A stretch of 64,000 nucleotides of DNA from an uncultured Caulobacterales bacterium (GTDB taxonomy: Bacteria > Pseudomonadota > Alphaproteobacteria > Caulobacterales > Caulobacteraceae). Every line of letters begins with the position of its first letter. Positions within the stretch are counted from its first letter, which is position 1. Location: the NCBI GenBank assembly GCA_903858685.1, contig CAIOJR010000101.1:30763-94762 (forward strand), in the 5' to 3' direction. The notes below the pieces were generated by a model, which ran no database searches, had not been told where the DNA came from, and saw only the letters and a list, made by a program, of their open reading frames with translations. The translations under genes and the position numbers were made by a program. Shown here one piece after another: positions 21,545 through 31,201 of this stretch.

Positions 21545-22465
21545 ATGGATTTGACCCAGAGCCCCGCCGCCTGCGTTTTTGGCGCCCCGCCGCACGGACT
21601 GCCCGTGGCCCGGATCGGGGCGGTGCAGGTCTCTCCGCTCACGCCCGGTTCGGTGGCGCTTGAGGATCTGGCGGCGGACAGTCTGGAAGATGCCGTGATC
21701 TGCGCCCCGCCGGGTACGGTGGAGCGTCGTTATGTGCTGGCCCTGACGCTCAGGGCTCTGAAGCCCGGCGCGTCGATGACGGTGATGGCGCCCAAGGACA
21801 AGGGCGGCTCAAGGCTTGGCAGGGAACTGGCCGATTTCGGCTGCGAAGTGGACGAAAACGGGCGCCGCCATCAGCGGATATGCGCGACGACGCGCCCTGC
21901 GACGCCGGTCGGGGTCGAGGCCGCGATCGAGGCGGGACGCCCAAGGATTGTCGAGCGGCTCGGCCTCTGGAGCCAACCGGGCCTGTTCAGTTGGGATCGA
22001 CCCGATCCCGGTACAGAGCTTCTTCTGTCCGTGCTGCCCGCCCTGTCCGGCAAGGGCGCCGATCTGGGCTGTGGCGTCGGCCTGATCGCACGCGCCCTCC
22101 TGGTCAATCTGGCCGTGACAGGACTTGATCTGGTGGATGTGGATCGGCGCGCCATAGCTGCTGCGGAACATAATGTGCTCGACGCCCGCGCCCGCTTTCA
22201 CTGGAGCGACGTCAGGGCGGCGCCGGACTTGTCCGGCCTCGATTTTGTCGTGATGAACCCCCCGTTCCATGATGGCGGCGCGGAGGACAAGGCCTTGGGG
22301 CAGGCCTTTATCCGACGCGGCCGCGACATGCTGCGCAAGGGCGGGGCGATGTGGCTGGTCGCCAATCGGCACTTGCCCTATGAGGCTGTCCTGAATGAAC
22401 AGTTCTCGGCCGTGACGCCGCGCGCCGACAAGGCGGGTTTCAAGGTCTATGAGGCGCGCCGATGA
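21545..22465 (+). CDS. Class I SAM-dependent methyltransferase, RsmC-like
   Basis: 'LSGKGADLGCGVGLIARALL', 'FVVMNPPFHDGG' (NPPF motif of rRNA N2-G methyltransferases). Confidence 0.82.
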   Translation: MDLTQSPAACVFGAPPHGLPVARIGAVQVSPLTPGSVALEDLAADSLEDAVICAPPGTVERRYVLALTLRALKPGASMTVMAPKDKGGSRLGRELADFGCEVDENGRRHQRICATTRPATPVGVEAAIEAGRPRIVERLGLWSQPGLFSWDRPDPGTELLLSVLPALSGKGADLGCGVGLIARALLVNLAVTGLDLVDVDRRAIAAAEHNVLDARARFHWSDVRAAPDLSGLDFVVMNPPFHDGGAEDKALGQAFIRRGRDMLRKGGAMWLVANRHLPYEAVLNEQFSAVTPRADKAGFKVYEARR

Positions 22466-23214
22466 GCGTGGCCACGCGTCTTGACCGGCTTCTGGCCAAT
22501 ATGGGCTATGGATCTCGGCGTGAGATGCAGCAGCTGGTCAAGCAGGGCGGCGTGACGCTGGACGGGGCGCCCGTCAAGGTCGCCGACATGAAGGTCGATG
22601 TCGGACTGGACCTGTCCGACCGGTTAAAGATCCGCGGCGCACGCCTCGATCCGCCGCCGGGTCTGGTGCTGATGATGCACAAGCCTGTGGGCGTGACCTG
22701 TTCGCACAAGGATGCAGGCGTGCTGGTCTATTCCCTGCTGCCCAACCGCTGGCGCGCGCGGGAGCCGGCGATTTCCACCGTCGGGCGGCTCGACAAGGAG
22801 ACCTCGGGCCTTTTGCTGCTGACCGATGACGGGGACCTTCTGCACCGGATCATCTCGCCCCGCAAACAGGTGGCCAAACGTTACCTGGCCAGGCTCGCCC
22901 GTCCGCTTGACGGCGGCGAGGCGGCCCTGTTTGCCGCGGGCGGGCTGATACTGGAGGGCGACGACAAGCCGGTCGCGCCTGCGCTGCTGGAACCCATTTC
23001 GCCCAATCAGGCCTATCTGACGGTGACGGAGGGGCGGTATCATCAGGTTCGGCGCATGTTCGCCGCCGTCGGCAATCACGTGGAGGCGCTTCATCGCGAC
23101 CGGATAGGCGCGCTGGAATTGCCAACCGATCTGGAACCGGGGCGCTACCGCCTGATGACCCCGGACGAGATCAATGCGATCTTCGCCCCCGGCGCCAGTG
23201 AGAGCGCCGCCTGA
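22462..23214 (+). CDS. rsuA: 16S rRNA pseudouridine synthase, RsuA-like
   Basis: S4 domain N-term; 'AISTVGRLDKETSGLLLLTDDGDLLH', 'TEGRYHQVRRMFAAVGNHVEALHRDRIG'; ATGA overlap with preceding gene. Confidence 0.87.
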   Translation: MSVATRLDRLLANMGYGSRREMQQLVKQGGVTLDGAPVKVADMKVDVGLDLSDRLKIRGARLDPPPGLVLMMHKPVGVTCSHKDAGVLVYSLLPNRWRAREPAISTVGRLDKETSGLLLLTDDGDLLHRIISPRKQVAKRYLARLARPLDGGEAALFAAGGLILEGDDKPVAPALLEPISPNQAYLTVTEGRYHQVRRMFAAVGNHVEALHRDRIGALELPTDLEPGRYRLMTPDEINAIFAPGASESAA

Positions 23215-23237
23215 ACTGACTCTGGAGTTTTCCGCCG

Positions 23238-24386
23238 ATGAACGCCGCCGCGCCGCCGACCGCTAAGGACCCGGACGAATATCTGGGCCTGCCCGGCTGG
23301 GTCTATTCCAATGCGGCCTTCTATGAGCAGGAACAGCGAAAGGTGCTGGCGCCGTCCTGGCAGGTGGTCTGCCACCTGAACGACATCCCCAAGGCGGGCG
23401 ACTATCACACCTTTGATTTCATTGGCGAAAGCATCATCGTCGTGCGGGGGCAAGATGGCCATCCGCGCGCTTTCAATAATGTTTGCCTGCACCGCGCCGC
23501 GCGTCTTCTGGACGGGCCCAGCGGGCATTGCGGGCGCGTGGTCTGCCCCTACCACGCCTGGACCTATGACCTGCAAGGCCAGTTGATCGGCGTGCCCTTT
23601 CGCGACACCTATCCCGATCTGCGCATCACTGAGCGCAAACTTCCGCCGGTTGATCTGGAAGTCTTCATGGGCTTCATCTTTGTGCGGCTGGAGGGCGGCG
23701 GGCCGAGCGTGGCTGAGATGATGTCGCCCTATGCAGCCGAAATGGCGCCTTACCGTTTCGAGGACTTGCAGCCCTTTGGCCGCGTGACGCTTCGCCCCCG
23801 TAATGTGAACTGGAAGAATATTGGCGACAACTATTCTGATGGTTTGCACATCAATGTGGCCCATCCCGGCCTGACCCGTCTGTTCGGCAAGGGCTATGGG
23901 GTGGAGGCCTCGTCCTGGGCGGACAAGATGTGGGGTCAGCTTCTCGACGAGCCTTCGGACAACATTTCGGAGCGGGCCTATCAGGCGATCCTGCCCGATG
24001 TCGATTATCTGCCGTCGGAGCGCAAACGGCTGTGGACCTATTTCAAGCTCTGGCCAAATGTCGCCTTCGATATCTATCCCGATCAGATCGACTTCATGCA
24101 GTGGATCCCGGTCTCTCCGACTGAAACCTTAATCCGCGAGATCGCTTATGCCGTGCCGGACCAGCGGCGCGAGATGAAGGCGGCGCGCTATCTCAACTGG
24201 CGCATCAATCGTCAGGTCAACGCCGAAGACACGATCCTTGTGCAGCGGGTCCAGGAGGGCATGGCCTCGCGTCGGTTCGAGCCCGGTCCGCTGAGCGAGC
24301 AGGAGGTCAGCCTGCGCAGCTTTGGCCGCCGCCTGCGCAGTCTGATCCCCGAGGCGCGAAACCGCCAGCCGCCGCCGGGCTGGTGA
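23238..24386 (+). CDS. Rieske [2Fe-2S] aromatic ring-hydroxylating oxygenase, alpha subunit
   Basis: 'CLHRAARLLDGPSGHCGRVVCPYHAWTYDLQG' Rieske motif; 'NIGDNYSDGLHINVAHPGL' mononuclear iron site. Confidence 0.92.
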   Translation: MNAAAPPTAKDPDEYLGLPGWVYSNAAFYEQEQRKVLAPSWQVVCHLNDIPKAGDYHTFDFIGESIIVVRGQDGHPRAFNNVCLHRAARLLDGPSGHCGRVVCPYHAWTYDLQGQLIGVPFRDTYPDLRITERKLPPVDLEVFMGFIFVRLEGGGPSVAEMMSPYAAEMAPYRFEDLQPFGRVTLRPRNVNWKNIGDNYSDGLHINVAHPGLTRLFGKGYGVEASSWADKMWGQLLDEPSDNISERAYQAILPDVDYLPSERKRLWTYFKLWPNVAFDIYPDQIDFMQWIPVSPTETLIREIAYAVPDQRREMKAARYLNWRINRQVNAEDTILVQRVQEGMASRRFEPGPLSEQEVSLRSFGRRLRSLIPEARNRQPPPGW

Positions 24387-24522
24387 CCAACGGATCAATG
24401 TAAAGGAATGCAGCGGCCCAACTTGCCAAGGGGCGAGGGTGAGCTAAGCTGGCGTCAAGAACAGGGCTGTTGAGGCGCCATGATGCGCGGGCACAGGCCC
24501 GAAATCGCCATAGGGGAACATT

Positions 24523-25734
24523 ATGGATCTGAGTTTCAAGCCTGAACACGCCGCCTTCCGCCTCGAAGTGCGGGCCTGGATTGAAGCCCATTTCCCTCAG
24601 GCGATCCGCGACAAGCAGGCCACGGGCGAGCACCTGAACAAGGAAGAGATCCTGTCCTGGCACAAGATTCTTCACCAGCATGGTCGCCTGACCCCGTCCT
24701 GGCCCAAGGAATGGGGCGGCAATGACTGGGATGCCGTGCAGCGCTATATCTGGTCTGAAGAACTGGCGCGCGCCAATACCAGCCAACCCTCGTTCGGTCT
24801 CGGCATGATCGGGCCGGTGCTCTACACGTTTGGCACGCCGGAGCAGAAGGAAAACCTGCTGAAGCCGACCCTCGCGGGCGATATCTGGTGGTGCCAGGGC
24901 TATTCGGAGCCGGGCGCCGGGTCTGATCTGGCGGGACTTTCGACTCGCGCGGAACGCTTCACCGGCGATGATGGCAAGGACTATTACCGGGTCAACGGCC
25001 AGAAGACCTGGACCACCCAGGGTCACTTCGCCGACTGGGGCTTTTTCCTTGTTCGCACCAATCCCGACGCCAAGAAGCAGGAAGGCATCAGCTTCCTGCT
25101 GATCGACATGAAGTCGCCGGGCATCACGGTCCGCCCGATCATCACCATCGATGGCGGTCACGAGGTCAATGACACCTTCCTGGATAATGTGATCGTGCCG
25201 GTCGAGAACCGGATCGGCGAGGAGAACAAGGGCTGGACGGTCGCCAAATATCTGCTGGGCCATGAGCGCACGGGGATAGCCGGGGTCGCGCGCTCAAAGC
25301 GCGGAATTGAGCGTCTGCGCGAAGTCGCCGCCAAGGCGCCTGCCGATAATGGCGCGCCCCTGATCCGGGACCCCGATTTCCGTCGCAAGATCGCGGAACT
25401 GGAGATCGACCTCAGCGCGCTCGAATATACCGAACTGCGCACCCTGGCCGCCGAAAGCAGCGGTCGCGGACCAGGGCCGGAAGCCTCCATGCTCAAGGTC
25501 AAGGGCACCGAAATCGGGCAGCGCCTGACCGAACTGACTCTGGAAGCGGCGGGCAATCAGGCGCAGCCCTATTTCCGCGGATTCCCGCAGGACGGGGGCA
25601 ATGCCGAGCCGATCGCCCCGGACTTCGCCTTCAAGTCGGCGCCCGTCTATTTCAACATGCGCAAAACCTCCATTTTTGGCGGCTCCAACGAGATCCAGCG
25701 CAACATCATGGCCAAGGCCGTTCTGGGTCTGTGA
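24523..25734 (+). CDS. Acyl-CoA dehydrogenase
   Basis: 'YSEPGAGSDLAGLSTRAERFTGDDGKDYYRVNGQKTWTT', 'FGGSNEIQRNIMAKAVLGL'. Confidence 0.94.
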   Translation: MDLSFKPEHAAFRLEVRAWIEAHFPQAIRDKQATGEHLNKEEILSWHKILHQHGRLTPSWPKEWGGNDWDAVQRYIWSEELARANTSQPSFGLGMIGPVLYTFGTPEQKENLLKPTLAGDIWWCQGYSEPGAGSDLAGLSTRAERFTGDDGKDYYRVNGQKTWTTQGHFADWGFFLVRTNPDAKKQEGISFLLIDMKSPGITVRPIITIDGGHEVNDTFLDNVIVPVENRIGEENKGWTVAKYLLGHERTGIAGVARSKRGIERLREVAAKAPADNGAPLIRDPDFRRKIAELEIDLSALEYTELRTLAAESSGRGPGPEASMLKVKGTEIGQRLTELTLEAAGNQAQPYFRGFPQDGGNAEPIAPDFAFKSAPVYFNMRKTSIFGGSNEIQRNIMAKAVLGL

Positions 25735-27119
25735 GCGCTGTCCATTCGGAGGATGCGACGCCATATGGCGGCATAGGTGCGCGGCTGGACGCCTTGCCGG
25801 CGGATTGGCGCGTCTGGCGGCTGATTGTTCTGGTCTCGCTCGGCGGATGCTTCGAGTTCTATGACCTGATGATGACGGCCTATATCTCGCCGGGACTTGT
25901 CCATGCGGGGCTGTTCCGCGAAGGCGCCGCAGGGCTGTTTGGCCAGAGCGATCAGGCCATGTTCGCCGCCGCAACCTTTATGGGCCTGTTCATCGGAACA
26001 GTGGCCTTTTCGCGTGTCGCAGACCGGTTCGGGCGGCGTGCGATCTTCACCGCTTCGCTGATCTGGTACGCTGTGGCGACGCTGGCTATGTCCGCTTCCC
26101 AGAGCGACGCGCAGATCATTCTCTGGCGGCTGATTTCCGGCGTCGGGATCGGTGTTGAGCTTGTGACCATAGACGCCTATGTGTCCGAAATCGCGCCCGC
26201 AAGGCTTCGGGGCCGCGCGTTCGCCCTCAACCAGTCGATCCAGTTCGTCGCTGTGCCGGTGGTGGCGTTCGCCTGCTGGCGGTTGTTGCCCTTAAGCCCT
26301 TTGGGCGTCGCGGGCTGGCGGTGGGTGATGCTGCTGGGCGCAAGCGGGGCGGTGCTCGTCTGGTTCATTCGGGCGGGTCTGCCAGAATCGCCGCGCTGGC
26401 TGGAGCGTAACGGCCGCCTTGCCGAGGCGGACCTCATTCTGCGCCGACTGGAAGGGCGAAGCGCGTCGCCGCCGATGGCCGAACCGACGCCGACGCCTGC
26501 GCCGCATCCGGTCGGTCGGCTGGCTGAGGCGTTCAGCCCAGCCTATCGCCGTCGCACGGTCATGCTCGTCCTGTTCAACATCTTTCAGGCCATCGGCTTC
26601 TATGGTTTTGGCAACTGGGCGCCGTCCCTGATTGCGGCGCGCGGTCATTCTGTGACGCACAGCCTGGGCTATTCTTTCGCCATAGCCGTCGCCTATCCGG
26701 TCGGGCCGCTCATCTGTTCGTTTTTTGCGGATCGATTTGAGCGCAAGACCCAGATCATCGCCGCCGCCTTGACCACCGCCGTTCTGGGCCTGACCTTTGC
26801 CAGCCAGAGTGCGCCTCTTGCGCTGATCGCGCTTGGGATTGGCGTGACCTTTTCCAACAACCTTATGTCCTACGCCTATCACGCCTATCAGGCGGAACTT
26901 TATCCCACGCGATTTCGAGCCTCGGCTGTGGGCTTTGTCTATGCGTGGAGCCGGCTGTCCACCGTGGCGTCCAGCTTCATCATCGCCGGGCTTTTGAAAG
27001 GTTTTGGCGCGCCCGGCGTGTTCACCTTCATCGCGCTCGCCATGGGGGTGGTGGTGGCGTCGGTCGGGCTGCTCGGGCCCAAGACCTCGAAACTTGGTCT
27101 GGAAAATCTCTCGACCTGA
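25731..27119 (+). CDS. MFS transporter (metabolite:H+ symporter type)
   Basis: 'VADRFGRRAIF...', 'VLWFIRAGLPESPRWL'-type motif, about 12 TM; GTGA overlap with upstream stop. Confidence 0.9.
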   Translation: MSAVHSEDATPYGGIGARLDALPADWRVWRLIVLVSLGGCFEFYDLMMTAYISPGLVHAGLFREGAAGLFGQSDQAMFAAATFMGLFIGTVAFSRVADRFGRRAIFTASLIWYAVATLAMSASQSDAQIILWRLISGVGIGVELVTIDAYVSEIAPARLRGRAFALNQSIQFVAVPVVAFACWRLLPLSPLGVAGWRWVMLLGASGAVLVWFIRAGLPESPRWLERNGRLAEADLILRRLEGRSASPPMAEPTPTPAPHPVGRLAEAFSPAYRRRTVMLVLFNIFQAIGFYGFGNWAPSLIAARGHSVTHSLGYSFAIAVAYPVGPLICSFFADRFERKTQIIAAALTTAVLGLTFASQSAPLALIALGIGVTFSNNLMSYAYHAYQAELYPTRFRASAVGFVYAWSRLSTVASSFIIAGLLKGFGAPGVFTFIALAMGVVVASVGLLGPKTSKLGLENLST

Positions 27120-27128
27120 CGTCAAGCC

Positions 27129-28232
27129 CTATTTGACAAAGGACAGGCCGTCTTCAAAGTCGAGGAACATGTCCATCAATTCGTCCGGCGTGACGATCCG
27201 CTTCTCGCCGTGCGGGAAGCGATAGCGCCAGAAGCTGATAATGTGCTGCATGGACCCCAACTGCTCGCCCAGATCATAGAACATGGCGGGCGCATTGAGC
27301 AGGAAGTTGCGGAACTCCATCGGCTGGTTCTTTTGCGTCAGGCCGATATAGGCGCTGTCATAGATGGCGATCATCCGGCGCACATTTTCTGATGTGCTCA
27401 TCAGGGCGCGCTGGATCTTTTTCCGGGCTTCAGGAATGTAGGCGGAGGCTTCAGCATTGCGCGGACCGCGGGGATGGGTGTCGTCGATCTCGCCCATGAC
27501 TTCGGCCATGGGCTTGAGCAGGTCGCCCAGCACCCATTTGTAGTACAGAAAGCCGCGCCAGGAGAACATGCCGTCGCTATATTCCTGCTCGGTCAGCTTC
27601 AGCGTGTCTTTGAGCGGTTCAAAGCCGGCGTCCGGCGAGTTGGACAGCAGTTTTTCCACCATGCGCGAGGCATAGGCCACAGACCCCGCGCCGGATCCGG
27701 CGGACAGGGTGACCAGCGCCATGACTTCCTGCCGTACGAAATCGAACATGCGTTGCAGATCGCCTTCCGAGATCGCAAAATAGGGGCGTGCGGGCTCGAT
27801 GTCGCTGCGCTTCAGATATTCGCGCAGCAGGAAGGGGTCCAGGGTTGGCAGACTGGTGATCAGGTCGATGACCATGCGGTCCCGGGTGCCTGCCTTAAGG
27901 TCATCGCCAAAGTTGTCTTTCAGCAGTTTTTCGTAGTCATTCTGCCCGACGAAGAAGGACTGGGCGCCGAAGCGCAGATCCGACCCATCTATCGGGATGA
28001 GAACCTTGGTGACGATGGCCGGCGGCGCTTTGAAATTGAAATGCTCATGAGCCCGCAGCCGATGCTTCAGAATCAGACAGCGATCGAGCGTTTTGTTCTT
28101 GAAAAACGGAGCTTTGCGGATTTCGGGGTCGTCGGGGAACTTGCGGTGCGTCTGCAGCAGGTTCAGCACCCGCGAGGTGGAGGCCGACTCCTGTAGCGCA
28201 GTGAGACGTCTGATTGTTCTGTCAATTGCCAT
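27129..28232 (-). CDS. Uncharacterised protein (367 aa)
   Basis: Full-length ORF isolated by convergent/divergent neighbours; no family motif recognised. Confidence 0.75.
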   Translation of the reverse strand: MAIDRTIRRLTALQESASTSRVLNLLQTHRKFPDDPEIRKAPFFKNKTLDRCLILKHRLRAHEHFNFKAPPAIVTKVLIPIDGSDLRFGAQSFFVGQNDYEKLLKDNFGDDLKAGTRDRMVIDLITSLPTLDPFLLREYLKRSDIEPARPYFAISEGDLQRMFDFVRQEVMALVTLSAGSGAGSVAYASRMVEKLLSNSPDAGFEPLKDTLKLTEQEYSDGMFSWRGFLYYKWVLGDLLKPMAEVMGEIDDTHPRGPRNAEASAYIPEARKKIQRALMSTSENVRRMIAIYDSAYIGLTQKNQPMEFRNFLLNAPAMFYDLGEQLGSMQHIISFWRYRFPHGEKRIVTPDELMDMFLDFEDGLSFVK

Positions 28233-28445
28233 TTGAGGGGTAGGCTCACTTCACACGCGCAATATGAATCCTGTTTAGGCGCCAAACATTAAGAAGATTG
28301 ATCTCAGCTCAAAAAGGGCGGTCTTGCTGACGAGAATTCGCCGTATCCACGCGCTTTTCGCTGTCCGGTTGCGCAGCGTGGATCAGGCGGTTACGGATGA
28401 TGACTTGAGCGGGCGTTCAATGGCGTCGCCACCGGATAGGCCTTT

Positions 28446-29402
28446 TTGATGCGTCGATCCCTCGACCGGCTGTTGAAATTTCGCCAGCTGCGCATGGTGG
28501 AGGCGCTTGTCCGTCACCAGACCCTGACACGCGCCGCCTCTGAACTTGGCCTGACGCAGCCCGCCCTGACCAAGGCGGTGCGCGAGCTTGAAGAGGTGAT
28601 CGGCGAGCCCCTGTTCGAGCGCCACGCCCGTGGCGTGCGTCCCACCGCCGCAGGCCAGGGTCTGGCTCAATTCGCCCGCGCGAGCCTTGCCGACCTTCGC
28701 AGGCTGGAAGAGTCTCTGGACCTGCGCGGCGAGGCGCAGCAGGCCAGCGTCGTGGCGGGCGCCCTGCCTGTGGCCGCAGTCGGCCTCTTGCCTGCGGTGA
28801 TGCGACGCGTGCGCACTGATCAGGCCGGACTGCGCATTCGCCTTGTGGAGGCGCGGACTGAAGCCCTGCTTGGCCAGTTGGAGGCGGGCGAGGTGGATTT
28901 GGTGGTCGGGCGCCTCTATGCCCCGCCAACGCCGGACGGGTTGGAGCGCGAAGCGCTCTATGCCGAGCCGATCAGCATCATGGCCCGCTCCGGCCATCCG
29001 CTTCACCGCCTGCGCCGCCCCACGGCGCGCGATGTGGCGGCCTATGATCTGGTCCTGCCGGAGTTCAGCCAGCGAATCGCCCACGATATCGAGCACTTTA
29101 TGGCCAGTATCGAGCTGGCGGCGTCGCCTGGCTCGATCCGCTCCACCTCGCGCGGCTTTATTCGGGAGATGGTTCTGGGCTCGGACATGGTGACCGTCAT
29201 GCCGCGCATGGTGATGGGCGGCGATCTGCTGCGCGGTCAGGTCCGGCTGGTGCCCCTGTCGGCGCCCCTGATGGCGCGCCCGGCCGGGGTCATCACCAAC
29301 CCCCGGCGCGGCGTGTCGCCCGGCGCCCGCTTGCTGATCGGACTGATCCGCCAAACCATAGCCCAACTGGCTATGTCCGGAGATGTAGACATAACCAGAT
29401 AG
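28446..29402 (+). CDS. LysR-type transcriptional regulator (LigR/PcaQ-like) of PCA 4,5-cleavage genes
   Basis: 'LKFRQLRMVEALVRHQTLTRAASELGLTQPALTKAVRELEEVIGEPLFERHARGVRPTAAG'; directly upstream of lig operon; starts TTG-ATG. Confidence 0.87.
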   Translation: MMRRSLDRLLKFRQLRMVEALVRHQTLTRAASELGLTQPALTKAVRELEEVIGEPLFERHARGVRPTAAGQGLAQFARASLADLRRLEESLDLRGEAQQASVVAGALPVAAVGLLPAVMRRVRTDQAGLRIRLVEARTEALLGQLEAGEVDLVVGRLYAPPTPDGLEREALYAEPISIMARSGHPLHRLRRPTARDVAAYDLVLPEFSQRIAHDIEHFMASIELAASPGSIRSTSRGFIREMVLGSDMVTVMPRMVMGGDLLRGQVRLVPLSAPLMARPAGVITNPRRGVSPGARLLIGLIRQTIAQLAMSGDVDITR

Positions 29403-29503
29403 AATGGCCCTCGCCGCAATTGCAATGAGCCCGCCAGGCGCTCTTGCGCTACGAATTGGGCGGGCGAGCCGTGTCGCTAAGGTTCCATAGGGTTGAGGCG
29501 CAG

Positions 29504-30445
29504 ATGAAGATTGTCATGGCCGGACAGGGCGCCTTCGGGATCAAGCATCTTGAGGCGATCCAGAAGATTGACGGCGTGGAAGTGGCCTCGCTGGTGGGCG
29601 GCAGTCCCGACACGACCAGGGCCGTGGCGGAGCGCTTCAATATTCCCCACTGGACGCTCGACCTGGCCGAAGGTCTGGCTCAGCCGGGCGTAGAGGCCGC
29701 CATTCTGGCCACACCGACCCAGATGCATGCGGCCCAGTCCATCCAGTGTCTTGAAGCCGGCAAGCATGTGCAGGTCGAGATTCCCATGGCGGACAACCTG
29801 AGCGATGCGGTCCGTCTGGACGCCGCCCAGAAGCGGTCCGGAAAGATCGCCATGGCCGGGCATACCCGCCGCTTCAACCCCAGCCATCAGTGGATTCACA
29901 ACCGGATCCAGGCGGGCGAGCTGAATGTCCAGCAGATGGACGTCCAGACCTATTTCTTCCGCCGGACCAATATGAACGCTCTGGGCCAGCCGCGCAGCTG
30001 GACCGATCACCTGCTCTGGCACCATGCCTGCCACACGGTCGACCTGTTCCAGTATCAGACGGGCGAGACCGCCAGCATCGCGCGCGGTGTCCAGGGGCCC
30101 GCCCACCCACAGTTGGGCATCGCCATGGACATGTCGATCCAGATGAAGACCCCCGGGGGCGCGGTCTGCACCCTGTCCCTGTCGTTCAACAATGACGGGC
30201 CGCTGGGCACCTTCTTCCGCTATATCTGCGACAATGGCACCTATCTCGCCCGGTATGACGACCTGTTTGACGGCAAGGAAAACCAGATCGACGTGTCCAA
30301 GGTGGACGTTTCGATGAACGGCATCGAGCTTCAGGACCGTGAATTCTTCGCCGCGATCCGCGAGGGGCGGGAGCCGAACGCCTCGGTCGCCCAGTGCCTG
30401 CCCGCCATGCAGACCCTCGACGCCATCGAAAAGAGCCTTGTCTAG
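29504..30445 (+). CDS. ligC: 4-carboxy-2-hydroxymuconate-6-semialdehyde dehydrogenase (Gfo/Idh/MocA)
   Basis: 'GHTRRFNPSHQWIHNRIQAGELNVQQMDVQTYFFRRTNMNALGQPRSWTDHLLWHHACHTVDLFQYQ' closely resembles LigC as recalled. Confidence 0.93.
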   Translation: MKIVMAGQGAFGIKHLEAIQKIDGVEVASLVGGSPDTTRAVAERFNIPHWTLDLAEGLAQPGVEAAILATPTQMHAAQSIQCLEAGKHVQVEIPMADNLSDAVRLDAAQKRSGKIAMAGHTRRFNPSHQWIHNRIQAGELNVQQMDVQTYFFRRTNMNALGQPRSWTDHLLWHHACHTVDLFQYQTGETASIARGVQGPAHPQLGIAMDMSIQMKTPGGAVCTLSLSFNNDGPLGTFFRYICDNGTYLARYDDLFDGKENQIDVSKVDVSMNGIELQDREFFAAIREGREPNASVAQCLPAMQTLDAIEKSLV

Positions 30446-30515
30446 GCCATAGCCCCTTCAGCCTGCGCCGCCGCGGCAAAAGCGAGCGCGGGACCTGAGA
30501 TGACTGGAGACCTCC

Positions 30516-31196
30516 ATGAACCTCGTCGTTCGAAACATTCCCCGCGCTGACGCCGAGGTGATCGATGCGCTGGCCCAATTCGGCGTGGCCACGGTGCACG
30601 AGGCGCAAGGCCGCAAGGGACTTCTGGCGCCCTATATGCGGCCCATCTATCGGCCTGCCAGGATTGCGGGCTCAGCTGTGACCTGCGAGGTCGCACCGGG
30701 CGACAACTGGATGATCCATGTGGCCGCAGAGCAGTGCAAGCCGGGCGACATCCTGGTCGTGGCGCCGACCAGCCCCTGCGATGACGGCTATTTCGGGGAT
30801 CTTCTGGCGACGTCGCTACAGGCGCGCGGCGTGCGCGGCCTGATCATGGATGCGGGCGTGCGCGACGTGGCGGAACTGACCGATATGAAGTTCCCCGTCT
30901 GGTCCAAGGCGGTCTTTGCGCAAGGCACGGTCAAGGAGACCTTGGGCAATGTGAATCTGCCCCTGGTCTGTGCAGGCGCCCTCATCCATCCGGGCGATGT
31001 GATTGTGGCGGACGATGACGGCGTCTGCGTCGTGCGCAGGGCCGACGCGGCGGCAGTCGCCGAAAAGGCTCGCGCGCGTGAAGCCAACGAGGCCGACAAA
31101 CGCGCCAGGCTGGCTGCGGGTGAACTGGGTCTGGACATCTACACGATGCGAGAGCGCCTGGCCGAAAAGGGCCTGCGCTGGGTCGACGAGGCTTAA
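30516..31196 (+). CDS. ligK: 4-carboxy-4-hydroxy-2-oxoadipate aldolase/oxaloacetate decarboxylase
   Basis: RraA-like fold sequence '[45 protein letters not shown]'; context. Confidence 0.93.
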   Translation: MNLVVRNIPRADAEVIDALAQFGVATVHEAQGRKGLLAPYMRPIYRPARIAGSAVTCEVAPGDNWMIHVAAEQCKPGDILVVAPTSPCDDGYFGDLLATSLQARGVRGLIMDAGVRDVAELTDMKFPVWSKAVFAQGTVKETLGNVNLPLVCAGALIHPGDVIVADDDGVCVVRRADAAAVAEKARAREANEADKRARLAAGELGLDIYTMRERLAEKGLRWVDEA

Positions 31197-31201
31197 GGCT
31201 C

